Positions 14,385-22,871 of a stretch of DNA of 27,887 nucleotides are shown here, piece after piece. Both the position numbers and the translations under genes were made by a program. The stretch is taken from assembly GCA_049281195.1 (NCBI GenBank), contig JBAPRR010000434.1, positions 1 through 27,887 on the forward strand. The letters run 5' to 3'. Each line of letters begins with the position of its first letter. Position 1 is the stretch's first letter. This DNA is from JBAPRR01 sp049281195 (GTDB taxonomy: Bacteria; Actinomycetota; Acidimicrobiia; Acidimicrobiales; CAVXTF01). The notes below the pieces were generated by a model that saw only the letters and a list, made by a program, of their open reading frames with translations, was not told the DNA's origin and searched no databases.

Positions 14385-16507
14385 GGCCGCCCTCCCATCT
14401 GAAGCATCAGGTCGCCCGTCTCTCCGAGGAGGACGGACTGGCCGGGATAGACAACCAGCGTCGTGTTGTGCAACTCTACGAAAGCGGGACCCGAGACGGC
14501 ATCGGTTATACGGAGATCTCTCACTCCCAGCACCGGACACTTCAATTCGCGCCCGTCGAAGATCGCGTCGCGTTCGTGCTCGCGGGGTTCCCATTCGCCG
14601 GCAACGTGCATCGGACGGTACGCGCTCTTCTCGTTCATGGGTATCCGAACTGTCACCGACACAGAGACGAGTTCCACGATGGTGTCGCTGAACGTCGTCC
14701 CCTTGCCTGCGAGGCGTTCGTACTCCTGGCGGAACTGGTCCTCGATAAACGCAATCACCTTGTCGTCGAGACCGGGACCTGGAACCGGTATCTCGAGCTC
14801 GTGAACCTGGCGCTTGAAGCGCAGCCCCGCGGTCCTGACGATCTGGGGAACAAATCCCGTCGCTTCGATTACATCGGCGAACTCCGCGATCGCGGTCGAG
14901 GAGATGTCCGCGAATGTGTCCTCCATCAAAGAGACCGCGGAACCCAATGCCACCGGGCTCAAGTCACGGACCACCGGAGTCTGCAAGTCGCCGATCGCAG
15001 CACCAAAAGACGAGAAAACCGACGCCAGTCGGGGGACGACCGCCAAAGGCGCTCCGAGGATCTCCGCATAACGACCCACATACTGGGGCGCAGCTCCCCC
15101 GTATGCGTAGATCACGAAGCGCGAAAGGTCGTACCCGCGCAGTACGGTGAGGCGTCTGATCAGCTCCGCCATCTGAAAGTTCGCAACCTTCAGAATTCCT
15201 TCAGCCGCCTCTTCAGCGCTCAACCCGAGGGGTTTGGCGATGTTGACCTCGATCGCACGTTGGGCCAACTCCTTGGACATGGTCACGCCATTACCACCGT
15301 GACCCAGATAGCCGAGGAGCAACGCGGCGTCGGTGACTGTGGGCTGGGATCCGCCTCGACCATAACAAGCCGGTCCCGGCATAGATCCGGCACTGCGCGG
15401 ACCGACCACCAGTGCCAGCAAGTCCTGGTCGACGTGAGCGATGCTCCCTCCGCCGGTTCCGATGGAAACGACGTCGATGGCGGGTGTGGAGATCTCGAAG
15501 CGCCCGATACGCGGTTCCCGGGAGATCTCCGGCTCGCCGGACACCACAAGTCCGACATCGAAACTCGTTCCTCCCACATCGGTTGCAACGATTTCTAAGT
15601 GACCGTTGGATCGACCTCTTTGCTCGCAAGCCGACAGACCACCAATCGGGCCCGAATTGATGCATGTCAGAGGACGGGCCCTCAGCTTTTCAGCGGGCTG
15701 GACCCCACCACTCATCTGCAGGCAGTAAAGAGACCCCCTGAATCCGTTCTCACGTAGCGCTCCGTCGAGATCGAGGAGGTAGTGGTCAAAGAGAGGTCCG
15801 ACATAGCTGTTGAGAACGGCTGACACGCACCGCTCGTATTCGCCGATCCTTTGCGATATGTCTGACGAGATCGTCACAAACGAGCCGGGCATCTCCTCAG
15901 CGGCGATATCGCGGACGAGACACTCATGGGAGGGGTTGGCTATCGACCAGAGCAGGCATACGGCCAAGGATTCGACGCCGGCGGCCTTGAGTTTTCTAAC
16001 ACCGGCCCGAGCGTGAGCTTCATCAAGTGGGAGCAGCACATCACCGCGCGAGTCGATCCTTTCGCGCACTCCTGTAATGAGAGACCGGTGGACGAGCACC
16101 GGTGGCTTCTCCCATTTTCGCATCTCAGTGCGGTCTTCCTGCCGGATCGCCCTGACCCAGTTGAGACGGGCGATGGGGAATATCCCTTCGAAGCCATCGG
16201 TCACGAGAAGCCCGACTCTTGACCCGGTTCCGGTCAACAGGGCATTCAACCCGACCGTCGTGCCGTGTCCGACCCATAAAACCTGACCTAGCAGATCCTC
16301 GGTGGTCAGCCCCAGGGACTGCGCGGCGTTGGAGATCGACCCGAGCACACCCTCGACGAGATTCGCCTTGGTCGTGAGCGCCTTACCCTCGGCCACTCTT
16401 CCGTCCCGTAGCGAGACGGTCGTGTCTGTGAAAGTTCCACCGACATCTACACCGATGGCGCCGAGGTCAGTAGACACTTCCGAAAGGACGACAGCGGCTG
16501 TGTCCAC
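14381..16507 (-). CDS. hyuA: Hydantoinase A / acetone-carboxylase-beta-like ATPase subunit
   Basis: 708 residues. The first phosphate loop IGVDVGGTFTDTTV is close to the N-terminus, GHGTTVGLNALL follows, and a second ASKHA motif TDVGGTSFDVGLV lies mid-protein, with INSGPIGGLSA and SIGTGGGSIA. This is the ATP-binding subunit of hydantoinase/oxoprolinase/acetone-carboxylase enzymes, working with HyuB, whose start overlaps its stop by four bases. The start is a GTG at 16507 with AGGAAGG 6 bases upstream. It is the first gene of the four-gene unit and is driven by the operator-controlled promoter at 16592-16620. Confidence 0.92.
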   Translation of the reverse strand: MDTAAVVLSEVSTDLGAIGVDVGGTFTDTTVSLRDGRVAEGKALTTKANLVEGVLGSISNAAQSLGLTTEDLLGQVLWVGHGTTVGLNALLTGTGSRVGLLVTDGFEGIFPIARLNWVRAIRQEDRTEMRKWEKPPVLVHRSLITGVRERIDSRGDVLLPLDEAHARAGVRKLKAAGVESLAVCLLWSIANPSHECLVRDIAAEEMPGSFVTISSDISQRIGEYERCVSAVLNSYVGPLFDHYLLDLDGALRENGFRGSLYCLQMSGGVQPAEKLRARPLTCINSGPIGGLSACEQRGRSNGHLEIVATDVGGTSFDVGLVVSGEPEISREPRIGRFEISTPAIDVVSIGTGGGSIAHVDQDLLALVVGPRSAGSMPGPACYGRGGSQPTVTDAALLLGYLGHGGNGVTMSKELAQRAIEVNIAKPLGLSAEEAAEGILKVANFQMAELIRRLTVLRGYDLSRFVIYAYGGAAPQYVGRYAEILGAPLAVVPRLASVFSSFGAAIGDLQTPVVRDLSPVALGSAVSLMEDTFADISSTAIAEFADVIEATGFVPQIVRTAGLRFKRQVHELEIPVPGPGLDDKVIAFIEDQFRQEYERLAGKGTTFSDTIVELVSVSVTVRIPMNEKSAYRPMHVAGEWEPREHERDAIFDGRELKCPVLGVRDLRITDAVSGPAFVELHNTTLVVYPGQSVLLGETGDLMLQMGGRP

Positions 16508-16591
16508 GAGACCTTCCTGCCCGACACTGTTCTGCGGTCACCGACGGAACACAACCATTTTAGGCCAATCCGTCAGGAGAAATCCGGCCTC

Positions 16592-16620
16592 AATCTAGCA
16601 ACCAAGTGCTTGGTTGTCAA
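16592..16620 (-). promoter_or_regulatory. Sigma70-like promoter of the hyuAB-AtuA-DUF4387 operon
   Basis: On the minus strand a perfect -35 TTGACA (16620-16615), a 17-bp spacer, and TAGATT (16597-16592). The palindrome 16601-16614 fills the spacer directly next to the -35, the same phase as at ipdA. It lies 85-113 bases upstream of the hyuA GTG. Confidence 0.75.
16601..16614. promoter_or_regulatory. KstR2-type operator, site 6 (hyuA operon)
   Basis: ACCAAGTGCTTGGT, symmetrical outside the two central bases; the symmetry extends one base further on each side (16600-16615). It sits in the spacer of the hyuA promoter, downstream of the SnoaL-like stop at 16644. Confidence 0.85.
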
Positions 16621-16643
16621 CGCCGCCCAGGGTCCCTCGCCAT

Positions 16644-17141
16644 TCAAACCGGAGTCCACCCTTCTTCGCCGGGCGCCGAGTGCATCGGTCGGTGTTCGAT
16701 CCAGTCGATGATCAACAAACGCTCGGTGAACACCCAGGGCGCGGACTCTGCGTCAGGTCCCGAACGACCGTAGAGATCTTGGTACCGGATGGACATCACC
16801 CTATTTACCCAGTTGTCGTCGGCGCCGGAGATGTGGTGAGCCATGCAGTACAGCTCACCGCTCGCCTGCATTGCGTCGCCGTGCAGGGTGTGTTGCCCCA
16901 GAAAGTGGGAAGTCACCCTGTAGCGGGAATGGCCGGACCGGACGCGCTGTGCAAACTCCTCGCCACCTGCGACCCACCGAACAGGCACCGAAGGGTCCGA
17001 ATTAGCTGTGCCGATTCTGGATGAGGAAGAAAAAAGCCTTGCTAGTCCTGAATAGTCACGACGATCGACGCAGCGCGCGTAATCGACCACGAGATCACCA
17101 AGGGCGACCCGGTCCTGCGCACTGATGGGATCAGGGATCAG
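16644..17141 (-). CDS. SnoaL/NTF2-like protein, probable non-ATG start
   Basis: Up to 165 residues. The family's first helix, ISAQDRVALGDLVVDYARCVD, is readable only if the gene begins before the GTG at 17090. The frame upstream of that GTG has no ATG, GTG or TTG. The first available codon is a CTG at 17141 whose last two bases start the regulator's TGA stop (CTGA), so re-initiation after the tetR gene is plausible. Starting at 17090 would lose half of the first helix. SnoaL_4-type proteins are small alpha+beta barrels acting as isomerases, hydratases or dehydratases, including ketosteroid isomerase relatives. RRDYSGLARLF and TERLLIIDWIEHRPMH fit this. The substrate is unknown. Confidence 0.75.
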   Translation of the reverse strand: MIPDPISAQDRVALGDLVVDYARCVDRRDYSGLARLFSSSSRIGTANSDPSVPVRWVAGGEEFAQRVRSGHSRYRVTSHFLGQHTLHGDAMQASGELYCMAHHISGADDNWVNRVMSIRYQDLYGRSGPDAESAPWVFTERLLIIDWIEHRPMHSAPGEEGWTPV

Positions 17142-17794
17142 CTCTTGCCAGTCTTAGCCTTGGACCCGTTGTTCGTGCGGCCACTCCCCTGGCGTGGCGT
17201 TGTCCGGATTCCTTCGAGGAGTACCATGATGAAGTCGTCCGCCAACTTGTTGCTGCGGTAGCGACCACCTGGCTTGTACCAGCGGACCGTAAACCAGATC
17301 GCGTCCCTGGCGAACCGGTAGTACACGGTCGAGTCGATATCGGTGCGGAATTGGCCTTTCCGCGCTCCGTCAGTGAAGACCTTGATCCACAGACGGTGGA
17401 TGTCTGCAGCCACCTCGTCCACCTTGGCGGCACCGGGAAACGAGTGCAGATAGCCAAGATCGTTCTGGTAGATCTCGCACGCGTAGCGGTGCTCGTCGAT
17501 TGCGGAGAAGGAGGCACGGATGAACCCCTTCAGGCACTCCAAGGGATCGTCGCTCTCCTTGCTGATCTCCTTGTAGCTCTCCCGAAGACCCTCAAGGTAG
17601 GTGAGGACTATCTCCTCGACCATTGCCTCTTTAGATTCGAAATGGTGGTACAGACTTCCGGACAGGATGCCTGCTGCGTCACCGATGTCGCGAACCGTCG
17701 TCGCCGCGATCCCCTTGGCCGCGAACAACTCCGCCGCGAGATCCAGGATCGTCTGCCGCCGATCACGCGTTTCTGTATCAGTCACTCGTGCCAT
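17138..17794 (-). CDS. kstR2: TetR-family repressor, KstR2-like
   Basis: 218 residues. The helix-turn-helix at about 31-56, ATTVRDIGDAAGILSGSLYHHF, is nearly identical to the KstR2 region as I recall it (ATTVRDIADGAGILSGSLYHHF, split here by family comparison), followed by SKEAMVEE. The C-terminal ARDAIWFTVRWYKPGG also matches KstR2 (VSVRWYRPGG). KstR2 represses cholesterol C/D-ring genes and is released by HIP-CoA. The operators in this window fit the KstR2 consensus, so this is the likely regulator of all nine sites, including its own at 17861. The start is the ATG at 17794; a GTG at 17785 with GGCGAGG 9 bases upstream is an alternative. The SnoaL-like gene follows with a four-base overlap. 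Confidence 0.9.
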   Translation of the reverse strand: MARVTDTETRDRRQTILDLAAELFAAKGIAATTVRDIGDAAGILSGSLYHHFESKEAMVEEIVLTYLEGLRESYKEISKESDDPLECLKGFIRASFSAIDEHRYACEIYQNDLGYLHSFPGAAKVDEVAADIHRLWIKVFTDGARKGQFRTDIDSTVYYRFARDAIWFTVRWYKPGGRYRSNKLADDFIMVLLEGIRTTPRQGSGRTNNGSKAKTGKS

Positions 17795-17860
17795 CCTCGC
17801 CCACAGAATGAGGGCCCCTACGACTCGTAGGTCCCCAGCTTAGCGAAGGAATATCATCCG

Positions 17861-17874
17861 ACCAAATGCTTGTT
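17861..17874. promoter_or_regulatory. KstR2-type operator, site 7 (regulator / CaiB divergent promoter)
   Basis: ACCAAATGCTTGTT: one half-site is altered (CAAA instead of CAAG), the other (CTTG) is intact. It lies between the tetR start (17794, -) and the CoA-transferase start (17934, +), and suggests weaker, autoregulatory control. No convincing -35/-10 pair was seen. Confidence 0.7.
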
Positions 17875-17933
17875 TGTTTTCTGAGCCGTCCCGCTCTAGG
17901 GACGCTACTCCGGAATCCCGGGAACAGGTGGAT

Positions 17934-19175
17934 ATGAACGACGTGAAGTCCGACTCCGATACCGCTCGCATCCTGCCTCCTCCCCTCGACGGAGTGAAGA
18001 TCCTCGATCTGACGCGGATCCTGTCAGGCCCTTTCGCCACGCTGCTTCTGGTGGATCTTGGAGCAACCGTGTGGAAAGTCGAGCATCGAAACGGCGACGA
18101 CACTCGCAAAATCCCCCCGGTCGTTTCCGGCGAGAGTCACTACTTCATGTCGGTGAACCGCGGCAAGAAAAGCATCGTCATCGATCTGTCTACCGAGCGG
18201 GGTAGGTCACTGGCTCTCGAGCTGGCCGCCAAGGCTGATGTCGTCATCGAGAACTTTCGGCCCGGAGTCGCAGACCGCCTGGGCATCGGCTACGAGTCGG
18301 TTCGTAAAGTCAATGAACGAATCGTCTACTGCTCGATCTCCGGGTTCGGGAGCACCGGCGCCATGCGTAACGGGCCGGCATTCGATGTCGCGATCCAGGC
18401 CTTCAGCGGCCTCATGAGCATCACGGGCGAACCGGGTCGCCGGCCGGTGAGGGCCGGGATCCCTATCGCCGACCTAGTCGCCGGAATGATGGGGGTCATC
18501 GGGATACTCGCCGCCCTGAACCAACGCGACCGCACGGGAATCGGCCAGTTCGTCGACGTGAGCATGCTCGATTCGATGTTGGGCCTTCTCACCTACTGGG
18601 CGGGAAGGTACTTCTTGACCGGTGAAGTCCCGGGACCGACCGGGGGCGAACACCCGAGCCTCGTGCCGTACGGGGTATTCGAGGCGAGCGACGGTTATCT
18701 CGTTATAGCCACGCTTTCCGAGGGCTACTGGCCCAGGTTGTGCAGGGCGATCGGACGTCCCGAGCTCGCGGACCACCCGGATTTCGCCGACAACGCTCGG
18801 CGGGTGGCGCACCGCGCCGAGGTCGACTCGACTGTCCAGGCGGAGATCTCGAAGTTCCCAGTGTCGTTTTGGATCTCCGTCTTCGCGGAGCACGACATAC
18901 CAGGAGCTCCGATCCTCCGCGTAGACGAAGCGCTCAACAACGAACAGGTCTCAGCTCGCGGACTGATACACCAGATCGTGCACCCCACCGTCGGTCCGAT
19001 GAAAGCAGTAGGCCCTGTTATCGCGTTCGGGGGCTCTACGAGTCCGGAGGTCACGCCGGCACCGCTGTTGGGACAGCAGGGGGAGGAGATCCTGCGTGGA
19101 GTGCTCGGCCTGACCGATCCTGAGATCCGGCATCTCCTGGACGCCGGGGCAATCGCTCTTCCGAATCAGGATTAG
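17934..19175 (+). CDS. Class III CoA-transferase (CaiB/BaiF)
   Basis: 413 residues. VKILDLTRILSGPFATLLL is the N-terminal Rossmann strand, VENFRPG-type ENFRPGVADRLG and GFGSTGAMRNGPAFD follow. Asp151 in NGPAFDVAIQA is the catalytic Asp that forms the acyl-anhydride. DVSMLDSMLGLL and the C-terminal HPTVGPMK..PAPLLGQQGEEIL complete the fold. The enzyme moves CoA between acyl-CoA and a free acid, or racemises alpha-methylacyl-CoA in the related AMACR branch. Activation of a pathway acid is the simplest role. I chose the ATG at 17934 with AGGTGG upstream; the frame back to 17874 would start at the edge of the operator. Confidence 0.92.
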   Translation: MNDVKSDSDTARILPPPLDGVKILDLTRILSGPFATLLLVDLGATVWKVEHRNGDDTRKIPPVVSGESHYFMSVNRGKKSIVIDLSTERGRSLALELAAKADVVIENFRPGVADRLGIGYESVRKVNERIVYCSISGFGSTGAMRNGPAFDVAIQAFSGLMSITGEPGRRPVRAGIPIADLVAGMMGVIGILAALNQRDRTGIGQFVDVSMLDSMLGLLTYWAGRYFLTGEVPGPTGGEHPSLVPYGVFEASDGYLVIATLSEGYWPRLCRAIGRPELADHPDFADNARRVAHRAEVDSTVQAEISKFPVSFWISVFAEHDIPGAPILRVDEALNNEQVSARGLIHQIVHPTVGPMKAVGPVIAFGGSTSPEVTPAPLLGQQGEEILRGVLGLTDPEIRHLLDAGAIALPNQD

Positions 19176-19184
19176 CTGTAATCC
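19169..19184. terminator. Short hairpin between convergent CaiB and livF stops (weak)
   Basis: GGATTA (19169-19174), loop GCTG, TAATCC (19179-19184). It spans the CaiB stop codon and lies just before the livF stop at 19189. The stem has only six pairs and no T-run, so terminator function is doubtful. Confidence 0.3.
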
Positions 19185-19188
19185 GAAA

Positions 19189-19962
19189 CTAGCTTTGCAG
19201 GTCGCTAAGCGATTGCTTCGAGACGATGTGCCCGGTCTCGAGAATGTAGGCCGTTCCTTTCATGCCGCCGAACCATTTCCTGCTCTGCTCGGCGATTAGA
19301 AGCGTCATGCCTTCGTCAGAGAGCCGTTGGACTACTTCGTATACGTTCTCGCACACCGATTCGGCGAGTCCCGCGGAAGGCTCGTCCATGAGCACAAGCT
19401 TCGGGTGGGATACGAAGGCCATCGACAGGGCAAGCATCTGACGCTGACCTCCGCTCAGATATCCGGCCTTCTGCGACCTTCTCTCGTGCAAGATCGGGAA
19501 CCACTCCCAAACCCGCTCGAGATCCTGGCTCTCTTCTTTCTGCCGGCGGCGCAGGCCGCCGAGGCGCTTGGACAGCGCCAGATGGTCGCTGACGCTGAGT
19601 GTCTCGAATACTTTTGCGCCCTCGCGCACCAGAGTCATTCCGAGCGAAGCGACCTCAGACGGGTCGAGATTCGAGATCTCCGTACCGGCGAACGAAATTC
19701 GACCGGTCGTTGACTTGTGCAACCGGGAAATCGACCTAAGAAGCGTCGTCTTCCCCGCGCCATTCTCACCCAATAAGGCTGCTACCGAGCCCTCTCTGAC
19801 CGATAGGGAGATGCCCTGGATCGCCACTGCTTGGCCATAGGCGGCCGACACGTCCTCGAGCTCGAGAGTCACTTGGTCCGCCGTGGTCATCCCACCGCCA
19901 TCATTACCGCTCACAAGACCTTCATCGGGTGCGAGCATCGATCTACCGTTGCCATTCAACAT
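19189..19962 (-). CDS. livF: Branched-chain-type ABC transporter ATPase LivF
   Basis: 257 residues. Walker A GENGAGKT is at 65-72, signature LSGGQ at 169-173, and Walker B LVLMDEP at 189-195. The short LivF form and order (after livMG) fit the HAAT importer family. Together with the LivG-like domain it forms the ATPase pair that energises uptake at the inner face of the membrane. The ATG at 19962 lies 8 bp after the livMG stop. Residues 1-24 are poorly conserved in character, so an internal ATG at 19890 (MTTADQVTLEL) is an alternative start. The cargo could be amino acids, but in catabolic clusters these systems often carry aromatic, alicyclic or short branched acids. Confidence 0.92.
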   Translation of the reverse strand: MLNGNGRSMLAPDEGLVSGNDGGGMTTADQVTLELEDVSAAYGQAVAIQGISLSVREGSVAALLGENGAGKTTLLRSISRLHKSTTGRISFAGTEISNLDPSEVASLGMTLVREGAKVFETLSVSDHLALSKRLGGLRRRQKEESQDLERVWEWFPILHERRSQKAGYLSGGQRQMLALSMAFVSHPKLVLMDEPSAGLAESVCENVYEVVQRLSDEGMTLLIAEQSRKWFGGMKGTAYILETGHIVSKQSLSDLQS

Positions 19963-19970
19963 ACTGTCGC

Positions 19971-21893
19971 CTACTGGCTCAGGTCGGCGCCACGAAGCTT
20001 CGGTTCAGACCGGTAGTCGCCCCTCGTCTCTTTGACGACCCCGAGGTCCATCTCGACCACACGGTCAGCTACATCTCCGACGAATCGGAGGTTGTGCTCG
20101 ATCAGGAGGATCGAATACCCCGAGTCCACAAGCGATCTGAAGGCCACGAGCAACTTGTCGAGATCCGATCCCATAAGTCCCGCGGCCGGCTCGTCGAGGC
20201 AGATGAGAACACATTTGCTGACCACCGCTCTTGCGATCTCGACCGTCCTCTTCATCCCGAGAGGGAGACTTTCTACCGGATCGTTGCGCCGCTTCGAGCT
20301 GATACCGAGAAGGTCGCAAGCCGCATCGATCTCAGCGTTGCGGACCCGTTCTATGGAGCGATAGCGAGGTCCCCTGATTATCGAGCCGAAAGTAGCCTGA
20401 CCGTCGACAGTGGCCGCGCCCAGCCTTATGTTTTGCCGGACGGTGAGCTCGTCAATCAGCTGCGGAGTCTGGAACGATCTACGCACCCCCTGAGCGGCAA
20501 TCGCCTGAGGCCGCATCCGCGTTGTCTCGACACCGGACACAAACGTGTTCCCCGCGTCGAGTCTCACGAACCCAGTTACGACATTCAGAAGCGTCGTCTT
20601 TCCCGATCCGTTTCCGCCGATCAATCCCACGCACTCGCCCCGGTGGATGTCCATGCTCACCCCGTTCAACACGGAGATCCCGCCGAAGCCCTTACGGACC
20701 TCCACGACGTTGAGCACGGGTACGGTTTTCTCTGCACTGTCAAGAGCTCCGGCTTCGGGCTCGAGACGCGCGGTCACGTGACTGATCGTGGTCGCCTCTG
20801 AATCGAAGACGGCAACCGCAGTCTCATCAGAAGCCTCTCGAGGAGCTTCCGCTCTCGAACGGAACGGCACTGTCCACCAACTAGTGGAGCCCGATTTGGC
20901 GACACGGTGCTTGACGGCGCCAAAAGCCTTCTTCACCCCCGGAACGAGGCCCTGCGGATAGATGGCGGAGATTACGACGAGGCTCGCCCCGAGAAAGATC
21001 GGGTTCCACTCGCTGAATTGCCCGATCTTCAAGGTGATCGCCTCGAAGATGACAGTGCCGATCAGAGGTCCCCACAGAGTCCCGCGACCCCCCAGAAAGA
21101 CCGCTGCGGTCGCGAGGAGCAGCAGGTTCACGCCGAAGCTGTCAGGAGAAACAAAGGAATTGACATAGGTCCATTGCCAGCCTGCGATTCCGACGATGAT
21201 CCCTGTCGCCACCGCAATGGAGATCTTCACGCGGATGATTCGGACACCACAGGCCTCGGCCGCGATCGGCGCATCACGAAGGGCACGCAGCCAGGTTCCC
21301 CAACGGCCCTGCACCGCGTTTCTGACCACGATCCATACGACGGCCACGATCACGAGCAAGAACTCGTACTGCCTGATCGGCGTCGTGTTCAGCTGCCCGA
21401 TCCAGCTCTGACTGAAAAGAAGCCCCGCCAGACCATTGCTACCCCCCGTCCACGTCTGCGTGGCAGTTATCAGGTCGGGAACGATGAGGACGGCGAAGAA
21501 ACTGGTTATTGCCAGGTACCACCCTCGTAGCCGAAGTCCCGGAGCGCTCACGATGAGATTCGCCACCACTGCAGTGACGATGGCAAACGGGAGGGTGACC
21601 AGCGGCCCCCAACCGTCTCGGAGGCTGAGGATTCCTGCCGCGTAGGCGGATACCGCCATGATGAGCGGTTGTGCGACTACGAACTGTCCCCCGTAGCCGT
21701 AGGCGAAGTTGATTGCGATCGCTACGAGTATGTAGAGCAGGATCAGGTCTGAGGACGTTCCGGCAAAGGAACTGAAGATGAACGGTAGCGCCGCCGCGAT
21801 CAAGCAGACCACCAAAGGCGTGGTCCACCTGCGCGTGAACCCGACCACGGCGCCCTGGCCCTTATCGCTCGATCCCGACCTCACGTCTGACAT
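19971..21893 (-). CDS. livM/livG: LivM-LivG fusion: ABC permease fused to ATPase
   Basis: 640 residues. Residues ~25-325 are a hydrophobic permease of the LivM type (INFAYGYGGQFVVAQPLIMAV, RALRDAPIAAEACGV). After a polar linker, residues ~392-640 are a LivG-type ATPase with Walker A GGNGSGKT at 426-433, a variant signature LPLGMKR at 543-549, Walker B VLICLDEP at 562-569 and LLIEHNL switch. Such fusions are known in actinobacteria. The signature lacks the standard LSGGQ form, as is common in LivG-like domains. The gene lies 18 bp after livH and 8 bp before livF, within one operon. No strong Shine-Dalgarno is visible. Confidence 0.92.
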   Translation of the reverse strand: MSDVRSGSSDKGQGAVVGFTRRWTTPLVVCLIAAALPFIFSSFAGTSSDLILLYILVAIAINFAYGYGGQFVVAQPLIMAVSAYAAGILSLRDGWGPLVTLPFAIVTAVVANLIVSAPGLRLRGWYLAITSFFAVLIVPDLITATQTWTGGSNGLAGLLFSQSWIGQLNTTPIRQYEFLLVIVAVVWIVVRNAVQGRWGTWLRALRDAPIAAEACGVRIIRVKISIAVATGIIVGIAGWQWTYVNSFVSPDSFGVNLLLLATAAVFLGGRGTLWGPLIGTVIFEAITLKIGQFSEWNPIFLGASLVVISAIYPQGLVPGVKKAFGAVKHRVAKSGSTSWWTVPFRSRAEAPREASDETAVAVFDSEATTISHVTARLEPEAGALDSAEKTVPVLNVVEVRKGFGGISVLNGVSMDIHRGECVGLIGGNGSGKTTLLNVVTGFVRLDAGNTFVSGVETTRMRPQAIAAQGVRRSFQTPQLIDELTVRQNIRLGAATVDGQATFGSIIRGPRYRSIERVRNAEIDAACDLLGISSKRRNDPVESLPLGMKRTVEIARAVVSKCVLICLDEPAAGLMGSDLDKLLVAFRSLVDSGYSILLIEHNLRFVGDVADRVVEMDLGVVKETRGDYRSEPKLRGADLSQ

Positions 21894-21911
21894 GTGGGTC
21901 TGGATTCGGGA

Positions 21912-22820
21912 TCAGATCTCACGAAGCTTGGCGGTGCCGAAACCGCCACGCGCACCGAACAATCCGGTCGGGCGGATAAGGAGAACAGCCACTAAGACCA
22001 CGTAGACGATCAGGTTCACAAGACTCGGGTTGACGTACACCTGTCCGATTCCGGTGATGAGTCCCGCAATCAACCCTCCGACCAGGGCACCGCTGAAACT
22101 CCCGAATCCCCCTATTCCCATCCCAACGAAGCTCCACAAACCCACTTGCGTCGCTATGTTCGAGGAGGCGTCCGTCAGGGGAACGACCAGAAGCCCTGCG
22201 ATCGCTGCCAACAATCCCCCGGCCGCGAATGCGCGCAGAGTCACCTTCCGAACCGATATCCCGGCAAGTAGGGCCCCTTCGGGGTCTTCCACAGAAGCGC
22301 GCAGAAGAAGGCCCATACGAGTCTTTCTCAGGAATCCTTCGAACACGACCGCGATGAGAACCGCGGCACAGACGATCAGGATGTATGCCGGCTGGATCGG
22401 CGCTCCCGCGACGATGAACGCCTGCTGACTGACGTATCCGGGGTCCGGGTACGTGTTGATCCCGAAAGCGATCGTCATTATCTGGTTGAACGCAAGACCC
22501 AGACCCAAGGTGGTCACCAGTGTGGTCTCCGTCATCCCACGCACGCCGAGACGACGGGTGACGGGTGCGACGGAGCCAACGTAGGTGGCAATACCTACGA
22601 TGGCCCCGCCTACCGCCACCACCCCGACAACTCCGAGAAGCGGCAAATGGAGCACGACGCTCAGCCCGTATGCGGTTAACCCACCACCCATCACGATCGA
22701 GCCGATCGCAAAGTTGAAGACCCCACTCGCAGCCACGATGATCGTGTACGAGAGCGCCACGATGGCGTAGATGCCACCTAGACCGAGGCCGGTTACCACT
22801 CCCACGAGGAACAGCGTCAT
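21912..22820 (-). CDS. livH: Branched-chain-type ABC permease LivH
   Basis: 302 residues, strongly hydrophobic over its whole length with about eight membrane segments. GLGLGGIYAIVALSYTII, FNFAIGSIVMGGGL, TLVTTLGLGLAFNQI and RASVEDPEGALLAGI are LivH features; the last is the EAA-like coupling loop. It pairs with the LivM domain of the downstream fusion to form the membrane channel. It starts at the ATG 22820, 51 bp after the binding-protein stop, with a purine-rich but weak Shine-Dalgarno. Confidence 0.93.
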   Translation of the reverse strand: MTLFLVGVVTGLGLGGIYAIVALSYTIIVAASGVFNFAIGSIVMGGGLTAYGLSVVLHLPLLGVVGVVAVGGAIVGIATYVGSVAPVTRRLGVRGMTETTLVTTLGLGLAFNQIMTIAFGINTYPDPGYVSQQAFIVAGAPIQPAYILIVCAAVLIAVVFEGFLRKTRMGLLLRASVEDPEGALLAGISVRKVTLRAFAAGGLLAAIAGLLVVPLTDASSNIATQVGLWSFVGMGIGGFGSFSGALVGGLIAGLITGIGQVYVNPSLVNLIVYVVLVAVLLIRPTGLFGARGGFGTAKLREI

Positions 22821-22871
22821 TTTTTCCGCTTCTTCCGGATGCGAACCACTAGTTGAGCAGTACCCGCCGGC

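Noticed and set aside
14468..15598. Plus-strand open frame of 376 codons
   Set aside because: It is antisense to hyuA, which has full-length family motifs; this frame has none.
19560..19574. GGCGCTTGGA resembling half an operator
   Set aside because: It lies in the livF coding sequence and lacks the CAAG half.
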